DNA of 64,000 nt, taken from NCBI GenBank assembly GCA_947652605.1, contig OX393578.1, forward strand, positions 54,195,415 to 54,259,414, given 5' to 3'. Both the position numbers and the translations under genes were made by a program. Below the pieces are notes generated by a model. The model searched no databases. It had not been told where the DNA came from and saw only the letters and a list, made by a program, of their open reading frames with translations. Source of the DNA: Elmis aenea. Its lineage: Eukaryota; Arthropoda; Insecta; Coleoptera; Elmidae. The number at the start of each line of letters is the position of its first letter. The stretch's first letter is position 1. Positions 46,740-55,560 of the stretch are shown here, in pieces.

Positions 46740-46920
46740 TGTAATGTGATTTAAGAAAACACAGGTGATCTGTGCTTCAGTCAATTAGTCTTTTACTTAA
46801 TTTATTAACAAAAAGTCCTGCTGCATTAAATGCTCTCTCAGTCTCTATTGATGTAGGTGAAATTGTCTTGAGAGCATCTAGCAGCAAAGAAACATCGTTA
46901 TTATCAATAAAATTTCATTT
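46740..46920 (-). pseudogene. hAT transposase dimerisation-domain fragment
   Basis: Minus-strand reading: NDVSLLLDALKTISPTSIET ERAFNAAGLFVNKLSKRLID, an in-frame stop, then STDHLCFLKSHYKN. The pattern S-x-E-R-x-F-[NS]-x-A-G and the closing LCFLK are the C-terminal hAT dimerisation domain. The catalytic and zinc-finger parts are absent. Confidence 0.8.
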
Positions 46921-46982
46921 ATAAGCTATTTTGCTTTGAATTATCAGGGTACACAAAAATAAAACTGTAAAAGTATTTTGAC

Positions 46983-47498
46983 TAGGGGTGGGCGATATAT
47001 CGATATATCGATAAATATCGATATAATTTTGATATCGATATATCGATACATCGAAATATCGGATATCGATATATCGATATATCGATATATCGATATATCG
47101 GAATATCGATATATCGATATATCGGAATATCGATATATCGATATATCGGAATATCGATATATCGATATTCCGACACTCCGATATATCGATATTTTAAGGG
47201 CGAGAAGCTTTTTTTTTTTTTTTTATGTCACCAGTCTCTTTTTTCACTTTTTTACCGACTTTTTTAGCTTCGCGCCGCTTTTATATCGAAATTTCGATAT
47301 GTCGATATATATCGATATATCGATAATCCGATATATCGATATATCGGAATATCGATATATCGATATATCGATATTCCGATATATCGATATGTCGATATAT
47401 CGATATGTCGATATATCGATATATCGATATATCGATATATATCGATATAATTTCGATATCGACATTCGATATCGAAATTTGGATATCGCCCACCCCTA
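46983..47498. mobile_element. hAT-type MITE with (CGATATAT)n body
   Basis: Perfect 16-bp inverted ends TAGGGGTGGGCGATAT and an exact 8-bp target duplication ATTTTGAC (46975-46982 and 47499-47506). Most of the 516-bp body on both sides is built from the 8-mer CGATATAT and its variant CGGAATAT; the centre (about 47195-47285) is a T-rich non-repetitive segment. The long RYIDIS-type open frames on both strands come from the repeat and are not genes. Confidence 0.9.
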
Positions 47499-47787
47499 AT
47501 TTTGACGATATTAACTTTGTAATGGAGACCGGGCTTCTTTGCGCCATACTAAAAGAGAAAAATTATTTTGAAGTTTTTCCATAATTTACTGTTAGTAAAG
47601 ACATTTTAAGCATAAAATTCTGATAAGTTATGATAGTATTACAAAGATCCTAGCACAATATAAACGAAAACAACACTTTTTTAAAATCCCGGGAATTCCC
47701 GGGACAAAAAGCATTTCCCGGGAAACATAAAATAGCTTAAAATGGACCGGGATCCCGGGATCCCGGGAAAGAAACCCTAGTCCCTTC

Positions 47788-48015
47788 CATCTTAGTTTAT
47801 CGTCTAGTGTTATTCCTAGCTGCGTTTTCGTAGGAAACTGTATTACCATTTATAGTGATGGGCAATGGATTCCTGACATTTACCTGCCACTCCTTGATCC
47901 AATTGAATATCTGATCACTGGCTTCCTGTAGTTTATTTGTCGTGGCCTCTATGACCAACTGCTAGTATTGTAGAGTCATGTGCGAACATGACAATAGTCG
48001 CAGTTTTATGTATAC
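47788..48015 (-). pseudogene. Jockey-type LINE, 5' part upstream of a hAT insertion
   Basis: Minus strand: TATIVMFAHDSTILAVG (FADD box with the first Asp changed to His), then in other frames WIKEWQVNVRNPLPITINGN-like text and LGITLDDKLRWKG ending at the hAT terminus. It stops exactly where the fragment at 28910 begins in the Jockey sequence, as judged from the copy at 49087. Confidence 0.85.
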
Positions 48016-49074
48016 AACTAAATGTAATGAATAGTTACAAACTATTCGTATTGGATGATTAATTCAGTTCATATTAGAGCATGTCCTTTACTGGATTTTA
48101 AACTGTCCAAATTAGAAATTGGTCATCTTGGAGGTGTTCTTTACTGGGTAGGTGACATGTACATTTTTTGTGATTTTTATCACCAAAATTGTTACCCATC
48201 ATCAATTTTTATTAATTAACTAAAAAGTAGAAGGTTCACCTATCATTTTTAATTAATTTTTAGGTGGTACATAATTTTTTTTTGTCATAAAACAGCATCT
48301 TAAAGTGTCTAACACTGGTACGTTTACCCTACTAACTGTGGAAAAATATGTAGAAATTAAAAACAATCTTAAAAGAGTGAACGCGATATTGCTTATAAAT
48401 GCTTAAATCTTCTTTGAAATGTACCACAGCTGTCCCCAAGTAAACACGTACTCGTAACATGTTGCGGTTCACTTTCTTCCGTCACATAAAAGAAATTTTT
48501 TGGAGGTATAAGGTAAGGTCAAAGGAATAAATGTATGTATTCTGGAGCAAGGGTGGGCTGACATTGACTTAGCGGACATGTTTGTGGGAATATATCATCT
48601 TTTCAGCGCGTTATTTTGCCTTTGCCTGGTTTTATCGCTTTCTAGCAGGCCGCTAGCTGATGCACTTCAATCCCTAAACGTAACCATATATCAGCAAGAA
48701 ATAAAATGGTCCCTGTGCTCGCACAGACAGTGTTTTATGTGACTTGTTTTCGATGATTTGTCAATGTTGCAAGTCTGACTATCTACGTTTTTTATTTTTA
48801 AAGTATGATCTTAGGATATTTTATTCTCCAAATGAGTCGAAAAGATTATTTACTACTACACAAATATATACAACTTGTTTTTATTACTTGTGTTTATTAT
48901 TTACACTGCGTTTTTTAAACGCTGTATTCAAATAACTAAACAAAAGTTTGGTAATCAAGTGTACTTAAATAACTAAAGAAAAAAAGGGGTGTATCACATA
49001 ACTGCTGATTATTACTACATTGCTATTATCTTCTGTTTAAATATTTATAATGTATATCTCGACAACAAATTAAA
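48016..49074. other. Unassigned stretch
   Basis: No element recognised. A phrase TGTCTAACACTGGTACGTTTACCC (about 48307) resembles 51916-51940, hinting at a diverged dispersed repeat. Confidence 0.35.
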
Positions 49075-50142
49075 AACCTTCGTAACTTGTACCTAGCGGG
49101 TTTTAAAAAGTTTTACACCTTTCCATATTTATCTCAGCGAACGTTTAAGGTCAAAATGGAAAACGAGTACTTAGAACTTAAGTTTATAAAAGCAGGGGTA
49201 CCTCAAGGAAGTGTCCTTAGACCGGTATTGTACCTGCTGTATACACATGACATTCCAGAAACAAAAAACGTAAAACTTGCAACATTTGCTGACGACACCG
49301 CAGTTTTAACTACAGGAGCAACCATAGAAGAAACAACAGAAAATCTCCAAAGCGCAATTAATCAAATATATGCATGGACAAAACAGTGGCATATAAAAAT
49401 CAACGAAGAGAAATCTGTTCACGTTAATTTCACCAACAAAAGAATAAACTACCTACCAGTGTATCTAAATAATAATATAATCCCTTGCAAAAAGACTGCT
49501 AAATATCTTGGCCTAAACTTAGACGTCAAGTTAAAATGGAAGGAACACGTCAAAAAGAAAACGGAACAGCTGAAGATAAATGTATTGGCTGATAGGAAGA
49601 TATTTCCAGCTTCCTATCCAAAACAAACTGCCCCTATACAGACAGGTGCTCAAGCCTGTTTGGACATATGGCCTTCAATTATGGATCTGTACCAAAAAAA
49701 GCAACTACAACTGTCTTCAAATATTCCAAAACCGCGTATTAAGGAGCATAGTAAATGCTCCTTGGTATGTGCGGAACAGCGATTTACACCGGGAACTCCA
49801 GGTAAAATCTGTCCAGGAAGAAATTAAAAAAGCTGCCAAAAGCCATGAGGAGAGGCTCCACAGACATTCCAACATTGAAGTGCTCCAACTTCTCGATAAT
49901 CAACAACTAGTGCGTAGGCTCAAACTGATTAAACCGTTTGGACTTGTGTAGACTTAAAGTGTACAAAAGCAGAGTACAGTGCTATGTAGCCACAGTAGTG
50001 TAGTGTAGATTGTAATAGTGACTAGGATGGACCATTGGCGACATCCAGACTCAAACACAAACGAAGTAAATTAGGTTAAAGTTAAAATGTTTATTATTCT
50101 ATTGGATTAGGTGCATTGCAAATTTTAAATAATAAAAAAAAA
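49075..50142 (+). mobile_element. Jockey-type LINE, 5'-truncated, poly(A) end
   Basis: RT frame from about 49087: KAGVPQGSVLRPVLYLLYTH (motif B), KLATFADDTAVLTTG (motif C), INEEKSVHVNF, AKYLGLNLDVKLKWKEHVKK. A frameshift near 49580 moves the reading to the frame ending at 49951: LYRQVLKPVWTYGLQLWICT, NRVLRSIVNAPWYVRNSDLH, EERLHRHSNIEVLQLLDN. The C-terminal order is characteristic of the Jockey clade. A 3' UTR of about 190 bp ends in AAATAATAAAAAAAAA at 50142. Motif A and everything before it are missing. Confidence 0.9.
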
Positions 50143-50668
50143 CATGTTCGTCTTTGTTTTCACAGCCTATGTATTTCTTTAAAAAAATAAAAACCTCAAC
50201 CCTTATATATTTGAAATGAAAAAAAAATAGGAATTTAAATAGATCATAGTCAACTAAAGCTTCCATTTAAGTCATAAATTTTTACCGGCGAGTGTATTTT
50301 TTTTAAATTTAGTACCATCAAGTTTTAATTAAAAATATCTAAAAATAATCCTCAAAAACTTTTTCGATATTTACAACGGACGATTGCATCTATTGGATCA
50401 TTGGAAGAAAATCGCAACTAACTGGTTCTTTATGTATCGGTTTAATGTCTCTTCAGAGGTTATTAAGCCCTTCTATCGATTCGTGGCCTGTCAATTCTTT
50501 TGCCATATTGTGATTCTTCATTTGAATTAATTAGACTGTCTTGTGATATTAATCTTTCAACTCTTTTGAGAATTCCGCATTCCTTAATGCTGCTGCGGTT
50601 GTATTTATTTGTAATTTGGCAGATTCGTTAAAAGATAGATTTGCGCGTGTTCTTTGAACAATAAATAC
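50143..50668. other. Unassigned stretch
   Basis: Minus-strand readings of 50400-50640 look weakly protein-like but carry stops and match no family I can name; possibly an old continuation of the Penelope-like element. Confidence 0.3.
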
Positions 50669-51445
50669 ATTATACAATCTTGGTTTCCGGGTTTGGAACC
50701 GCGTCTTCTATATTTAGAAGTAGTTAACGTTTTGACCATTGTGTCTTGGTCTTTTTCAAAACGACTAATTTGTGAGGGATGTTGCTGGGTTTATATATCC
50801 AGCTTGTGGAGGCGTGGCGTTCCGCTTGATGGATTTGTTCTGCCTCAGTGATTTTGTGATGACTGGTTTCCAGATGTTTGGGAGTTGTATGCCTGTGTAT
50901 CTGTTGTAGTTGTTTGGGTTCTTGATGATTTCCAATGATTCTCGATATAATCTTGGCCAGAAATGGTTTGCGCGGGCCAGTAGTTTTGTTTCTCTGAAGA
51001 GGATGTTGTGTCCTGTACCCTGGGCGTGTTCTGCTACTGCTGATTTATCGACTTGTTTTCTTGTTGTTTGTCCTTCGTGTTCTTTGAGACGCGTTTGTAT
51101 ACTCCTGCCAGTTACTTTTCCACAGGAGCAAGGTATGCTATATATTCCCGCGTGGTGTAGTCCTGTGTCGTGTGTTCTTCTTAATTTATTCGAGAGCTTC
51201 AAAGGAGCGTTGAAAATGGTTTTGATTTTATGTTTTTGTAGAAGCTTTGATATTTTGTTAGTCACTTCGCTGATGTAGGGCAAGTAAGTCGTAGCGATGT
51301 ATTCTTTCTTTTCTTTTCCTTCTTTTGGCGTGGCATGTTTTTGTATGGTACGAAGTATTTGTTTATTTATTTCTAAATATAGAAGACGCGATTCCAAACC
51401 CGGAAACCAAGATTGTATTATGGATAACGGCCGCGAAAGCCTCAA
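50669..51445 (-). mobile_element. Penelope-like element fragment with inverted end copies
   Basis: Encodes the C-terminal endonuclease region. About 55 bp at 50669-50725 (ACAATCTTGGTTTCCGGGTT, GGAACCGCGTCTTCTATATT) recur inverted at 51373-51430, so the fragment is bounded by inverted partial terminal repeats, a structure known for Penelope-like elements. The zone after the stop (50690-50765) has CAAAACGTTAAC and AAAAAGACCAAGACACAATG motifs typical of their terminal repeats. Confidence 0.75.
50765..51445 (-). CDS. Penelope-like GIY-YIG endonuclease domain, truncated
   Basis: A 226-codon open frame. Residues about 55-85 read TTYLPYISEVTNKISKLLQK, then KTIFNAPLKLSNKLRRT, GIYSIPCSCGK (the GIY strand and CCHH-like Cys), TGRSIQTRLKEHEGQT, SAVAEHAQGTGHNILF, LLARANHFWPRLYRESLEII and NNYNRYTG, the usual order at the C-terminus of Penelope-like polyproteins. 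The YIG half is deleted (CGKVTGRSI instead of a CGK-x-YIG-x-TGRS arrangement), so nuclease activity is unlikely. The first 30 residues come from the inverted terminal copy. The reverse transcriptase is missing. Confidence 0.85.
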   Translation of the reverse strand: MRLSRPLSIIQSWFPGLESRLLYLEINKQILRTIQKHATPKEGKEKKEYIATTYLPYISEVTNKISKLLQKHKIKTIFNAPLKLSNKLRRTHDTGLHHAGIYSIPCSCGKVTGRSIQTRLKEHEGQTTRKQVDKSAVAEHAQGTGHNILFRETKLLARANHFWPRLYRESLEIIKNPNNYNRYTGIQLPNIWKPVITKSLRQNKSIKRNATPPQAGYINPATSLTN

Positions 51446-51689
51446 GAATAAAATAAATACATTAGGGTGGTCTACATTGTGATCTCTGAATATTTATGTA
51501 TACCAATAATGGATACCTGGTACAGCGAATAATGGACACCAGTGTCCAAAATTGGTCACATGCAGCTTGGCACATCAAAAATGGGCTCACTAGTATATTA
51601 AAGGCTGTACATTCCATATTGTAATTATAGCCGCTCTTTGGAGCCCTACTGACTATTATTTTTCGAATACAGTAGTCACTCCACTATTT

Positions 51690-51900
51690 CTTGTCTTTCA
51701 CTTCCTATAGGTTGTTGTTTGTCTTTGCATCTTGTACGACTTTCTTCCATGTTTTCCTATCAAGCATTTTCTTTCTCCATCCTGTTATTCCTATCTTTCC
51801 TATATTAGCTATCACTTGGTCTTCCCAGCGTATTTTTGGTCTTCCTCTTCATCTTGTCCCTTGTGGTTTTTGAGAGAAATCTACGTTTACTTCAAAATTA
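51690..51900 (-). pseudogene. RTE-like LINE C-terminal fragment
   Basis: Minus strand in one frame with a single stop: VDFSQKPQGTR, stop, RGRPKIRWEDQVIANIGKIG, then GWRKKMLDRKTWKKVVQDAK and TNNNL before a stop. The RGRP-x-x-RW-x-D signature followed by W-x-x-x-A/L-x-DR-x-x-W is the C-terminus of RTE-like proteins. Confidence 0.75.
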
Positions 51901-52106
51901 CCTAGTGTGGACAGAGTGTCCAACACTGGAACGTAACTAAATTTTGTAATCCAGTATTGAACACCTACCCTTAAAAACGGAAATTTAGAAAATTTTAAAT
52001 AGGAACACCGTAGTAATAGTCTAACACATGTCTAAATAACAGAAAACTAATTAAAAAGTATGTAGTGCACTCAGTAACAAAATAAAATCCTATAAACTAG
52101 ACTTAC

Positions 52107-52254
52107 CTGGCTTAACAACAATAACTACAAAACACACTTTAGATCGGGTGCGAGGTAAAGTATCATCGAAGCAAAATTTTTTTGCAAACCAAAATCCGCC
52201 ACCTGTATGTGGTGCACCCCTTTTGTCCCCAGGTTGTGGCGGCCCTGGTGGAAC
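52107..52254 (-). CDS. Candidate internal exon of an unknown host gene
   Basis: On the minus strand an AG acceptor (AAATTTAG) is followed by 148 bp open in one frame: VPPGPPQPGDKRGAPHTGGG, then FWFAKKFCFDDTLPRTRSKV and CFVVIVVKP, ending at CAG|GTAAGT (donor at 52101-52106), a perfect consensus. The other two frames have stops. GC content is well above the surroundings. The polypyrimidine tract is weak. No family is recognised, and the neighbouring exons could not be found in this window. Confidence 0.35.
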
Positions 52255-52979
52255 CTAAATTTATTGAATAAACGAATCACTCAAATAATTTATTAACATT
52301 TATAATCTATTGTGTTGTAATAAGTTTTATGTATGGGTTTGCCTGATCTTTTTTGTCCTCTAGTAAGGGTTCGGTTTATCTTGGATAAGATATTAAGTTA
52401 TCCGGACGCTTTGCTCTTTAAAAATCTGCTGACGAAGTAGTCATCCTATGTCATAAAACAATAAAAGATTATATTCCGCCAGACTGCAGCCCTATACGCC
52501 AAGGGCATTACGTTCCATAATGCTTCATTTAAAACGGAATATGCCAAGATATCGCAGAAATAACGATAGATATGAAAGCCGTTATTGACGTGTAAAAAAA
52601 AGTTTGTTTTAACTGCCAGGAAAGTTGTAATTCAACAGCGGACTCTAAAGTCGGGGTTAGTGTACAGTTATCGCTTCAAACACATCAAGTGTTGCTTAAA
52701 AATATTTGTTGTGAAAACTCGATAAGTCAGCGAGAGTTTACAATCAGTTTCGTACATGGTGTATTTGTCGATTGTTGTAATAAGACCCCTTTTGTAAATG
52801 ATTAATCGCATGCTGTTTACAGAGCATGAAATCTTTATGTTATTAGGTCTTTGTGAAAGAAAATTATCGATTTAAAGTGACTGGCTACTACGTTCCCTTA
52901 AGTTAATGTAAGCTGATATAAGGTGCTTAAAGTGCTACCATTGGACATTTTTAATTATTTTTCTATTAATACTTACTAT
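52255..52979. other. Unassigned stretch
   Basis: No element or coding motif recognised. Confidence 0.4.
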
Positions 52980-53353
52980 ACACAGAGTGATTGATTGGGA
53001 CCAGGTATTAAAAATATATGAAGAACGAAAAAGGGTATTGTTCTAAAATTTTGTTTATGACCATAATGGCATAGGATCTGTTAAGTAAAATAATTTTTAA
53101 GATAGCGATACTTCCGAAAATACCGGAAGTTGACCTCTACTTTAATATTTCAAATACAATGGTCTATTTTTTATTAAATTTTTTGTGGATTTGACTCGTT
53201 ATTTTAGAGCGACTTTTAATGGCATTTCCTATACCAAAGTGCAGTAGTTTTTTTAGATTTTTGAACTTTTTTTAAAATGTTTTGATTTTTATCGTGATGT
53301 TTAATATTATCCACCGCCGGCATTTTTGAAGAAAAGCGCTTAAATTTAGACTA

Positions 53354-54248
53354 CGAGGGGGACCCAAAAATAACCGGAATTATTTTCTGAAGGGCGAGCT
53401 CCTTTTCGTGATAGGAGAAAATTCTAGAAACCCTTCTGCATCAGCGTGCCTACTGGCGTTGCTGTGTGTTGCTGCGTTCGGCTTCAGTGAATTTTTTTCG
53501 AAGACTCTTTCAACGCATCTGTCTATTTTGTGATGGCTGATTTACAAGAACTTGCGGCAGTGAAATTTGGCTTCTTCGTTTCGGGGTCGTAACCATAGCA
53601 CCAAGATTCGTCTTCGATCATGATTTGGGGGGGGATCTGGTTAGGTCAGCCTTCAACTGCTCCTTCATGGCACGGCACGCGATTGTCTCTTTGTCGAGGT
53701 GTGATCAAGCGAGGCACAAATTTTGCTGCAACTCGTTTCATACCCAAATCTTCCGATAAAATTCGCCGATAGGAACTCCACGACACTCCAGTCAACGTCA
53801 CAAGTTCATAAATGGTCCGACGACGGTCTTCCAAGATGGCTAGACGAATTCGTATCACATTTTCTTCAGTTGGTCAAAGGACGCCCGGGCTGTTGATCGT
53901 CAGTCGACATTTCGCCTTGTTTGAAACGGAAAAACCAGTTTTAAAATTGTGAGCAACTTCTTTGTAAGTTGTCTGTAGCATAACAATTGTTTCCTTTTTA
54001 TTTTCCATAGCAGGAAACAAAATGTCACTGCCGCAAGTTCTTGTAAATCAGCCATCACAAAATAGAAAGATGCGTTGAAAGAGTCTTCGAAAAAAATTCA
54101 CTGAAGCCTAACGCAGCAACACACAGCAACGCCAGTAGGCACGCTGATGCAGAAGGGTTTCTAGAATATTCTCCTAGCACGAGAAGTTCGAACTAAAAGA
54201 ACGAGCCCCTTCAGAAAATAATTCCGCTTATTTTTGGGTCCCCCCTCG
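53354..54248 (-). mobile_element. mariner derivative with about 210-bp inverted ends
   Basis: Flanked by TA on both sides (53352-53353 and 54249-54250). Ends begin CGAGGGGG-ACCCAAAAATAA, and the inverted similarity extends about 210 bp, through TTCTAGAAACCC and TTACAAGAACTTGCGGCAGT. Minus-strand coding between the ends keeps the N-terminal half: FRFKQGEMSTDDQQPGRP-like text, IRIRLAILEDRRRTIYELVT, and a fragment with DESWCYGYDPETKKP at about 53560-53625 that holds the first catalytic Asp. The rest of the catalytic domain is lost. Confidence 0.9.
53646..53880 (-). pseudogene. mariner transposase DNA-binding region
   Basis: The frame includes IRIRLAILEDRRRTIYELVT, GVSWSSYRRILSEDLGMKRV and AAKFVPRLITPRQRDNRV, the second helix-turn-helix and linker of mariner transposases (compare the usual LGM-R/K-x-x-x-A-K-[FW]-VP-R/K-LL). 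It then breaks before the DESW region, which follows after a short deletion. Confidence 0.85.
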
Positions 54249-54535
54249 TATGCATAGAAGAAACCTTGGATTTCATACTGGAATTTTTTCAATCGTTACA
54301 TTACTTTTGGACACCTTGTAAGGTATAGGAAATGCTATTAAAGGTTCCTCTAAAATAACGATTTAAGTCCAAAAATGTAATAAAAAATAGACCATTGTAT
54401 TTGAAATAAAAAAAGTAGACGCCAACTTCCGGTATTTGCGAAAGTGTCGCCATCTTAAAAATATTTTTATTAACAGTGCATATGCCGATATGGTCATTAC
54501 CAAAATTTCAGAACAATACCTTTTTTCATTCTTTA

Positions 54536-55219
54536 TACAGGGTGTCACACAAAAAACGCCGCAAGCTGTAACTCCGTTGTTTGTGGTCCGATTTTGATGA
54601 ACAAAAAACTAAATGAAATGGCTCCTTTTGAGGAGCCATTTCATGTAGTATTTGTACTATAAACTGAATTGGATTTAATTTTTTTTAAGTTCAACTTAAA
54701 TGTCAAACGATAGTCAATTTTTTTTTCCAAATGGCACCATCTATTTTTTTTTACTAATTCTGGTAGAAATTTTTTTCTGAATTCAATTATGTATTCATAA
54801 GTTAATTTTAGTGCTAAAGTAATTAGAAATAAAAAATTAAACCACACTGACGTTTAAATGACCTTTGTTGATTAAGATTTTTTTGGTTTCTACGGCACGC
54901 TTGAAAATTTTGTGAAACCTAACCTATTTATGTTAAACTTTAATCTTTTATTTCTTATTACTTTAGCACTAAAATTAACTTATGATTACATCATTGAATT
55001 CAGAAAAAAATGTCTACCAGAATTAGTAAAAAAAATAGATGGTGCCATTTGGAAAAACAATTGACTATCGTTTGACATTTAAGTTGAACTAGAAAAAAAC
55101 TGAAATCCAATTCAGTTTATAGTGTTTGAGGAGCCATTTCATTTAGTTTTTTGTTCACCAAAATCGGACTACAAACAACGGAGTTACAGCTTGCGGCGCT
55201 TTTTGTGTGACACCCTGTA
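54536..55219. mobile_element. Foldback element, about 300-bp arms, TACAGGGTGTCAC ends
   Basis: TACAGGGTGTCACACAAAAA at the left is inverted at 55211-55219 and inward. Arms of about 300 bp match well (for example AAATGGCACCATCTA, CTAATTCTGGTAGA, GTTAATTTTAGTGCTAAAGT in reverse complement), with a spacer at about 54845-54925. The left arm has an extra local hairpin, ATGAAATGGCTCC/GGAGCCATTTCAT, around 54613-54645, absent in the right arm. Confidence 0.9.
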
Positions 55220-55560
55220 TATTTTTAATGCCAGGTCCCAATCAATTACCCTGTATATGAATGGGCAACCTACTGGAGATATTAGTTCATTTTTAAGTCT
55301 TCCAAAACAACGCTTAAGAGATTATTTCGTCCCAAAGGCTTTACACTTATGTCCTTTAAAATCAGGGATAATAAACCAAACAGGATGGCCTATTCCCATA
55401 AGCCTATGTATTACTAAGGTACTATCAGGAAGTCATTAATATTGGCAAAATGTTTAAATTGATGACTTAGATTTTACATTGAATGTGGGTCTTAATTATT
55501 TTTTTAAGGTGTGCATTTATAAATTTTGCAAAGTTTTGTATGTGTACTGATGCGTGTTGG

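Larger units (their letters stand above)
46358..47779 (-). mobile_element. hAT element part (5' side) with transposase C-terminus
   Basis: Its terminus, read on the minus strand, is TAGGGTTTCTTTCCCGGG starting at 47779, preceded by the target duplication GAAGGGAC (47780-47787 as GTCCCTTC on +). The subterminal CCCGGGA array (47687-47769) matches the one at 28821. It carries a hAT transposase tail (46740-46920) and a MITE inserted with its own 8-bp duplication. The inner limit is the TACAAGGTGTTTCTTAAATA repeat at 46358, also present beside the other hAT part. Confidence 0.75.
52980..55258. mobile_element. Foldback element carrying two nested inserts
   Basis: The left end, ACAGAGTGATTGATTGGGAC, and right end, GTCCCAATCAATTACCCTGT, are inverted. 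The left arm (52980-53350) matches in reverse the pieces 54310-54535 and 55220-55258. It is interrupted by a mariner derivative at 53354-54248 and by a second foldback element at 54536-55219. The single-arm copy at 39628 confirms the uninterrupted sequence. No coding capacity of its own. Confidence 0.9.

Noticed and set aside
46978..47547. Long open frames on both strands encoding RYIDIS repeats
   Set aside because: They arise from the CGATATAT 8-mer inside a hAT-type MITE and are open in several frames and on both strands; this is repeat-driven, not coding.
55122..55439. 105-codon plus-strand frame
   Set aside because: It runs across the right arm of a foldback element and the outer element's end, so it cannot be a conserved gene.
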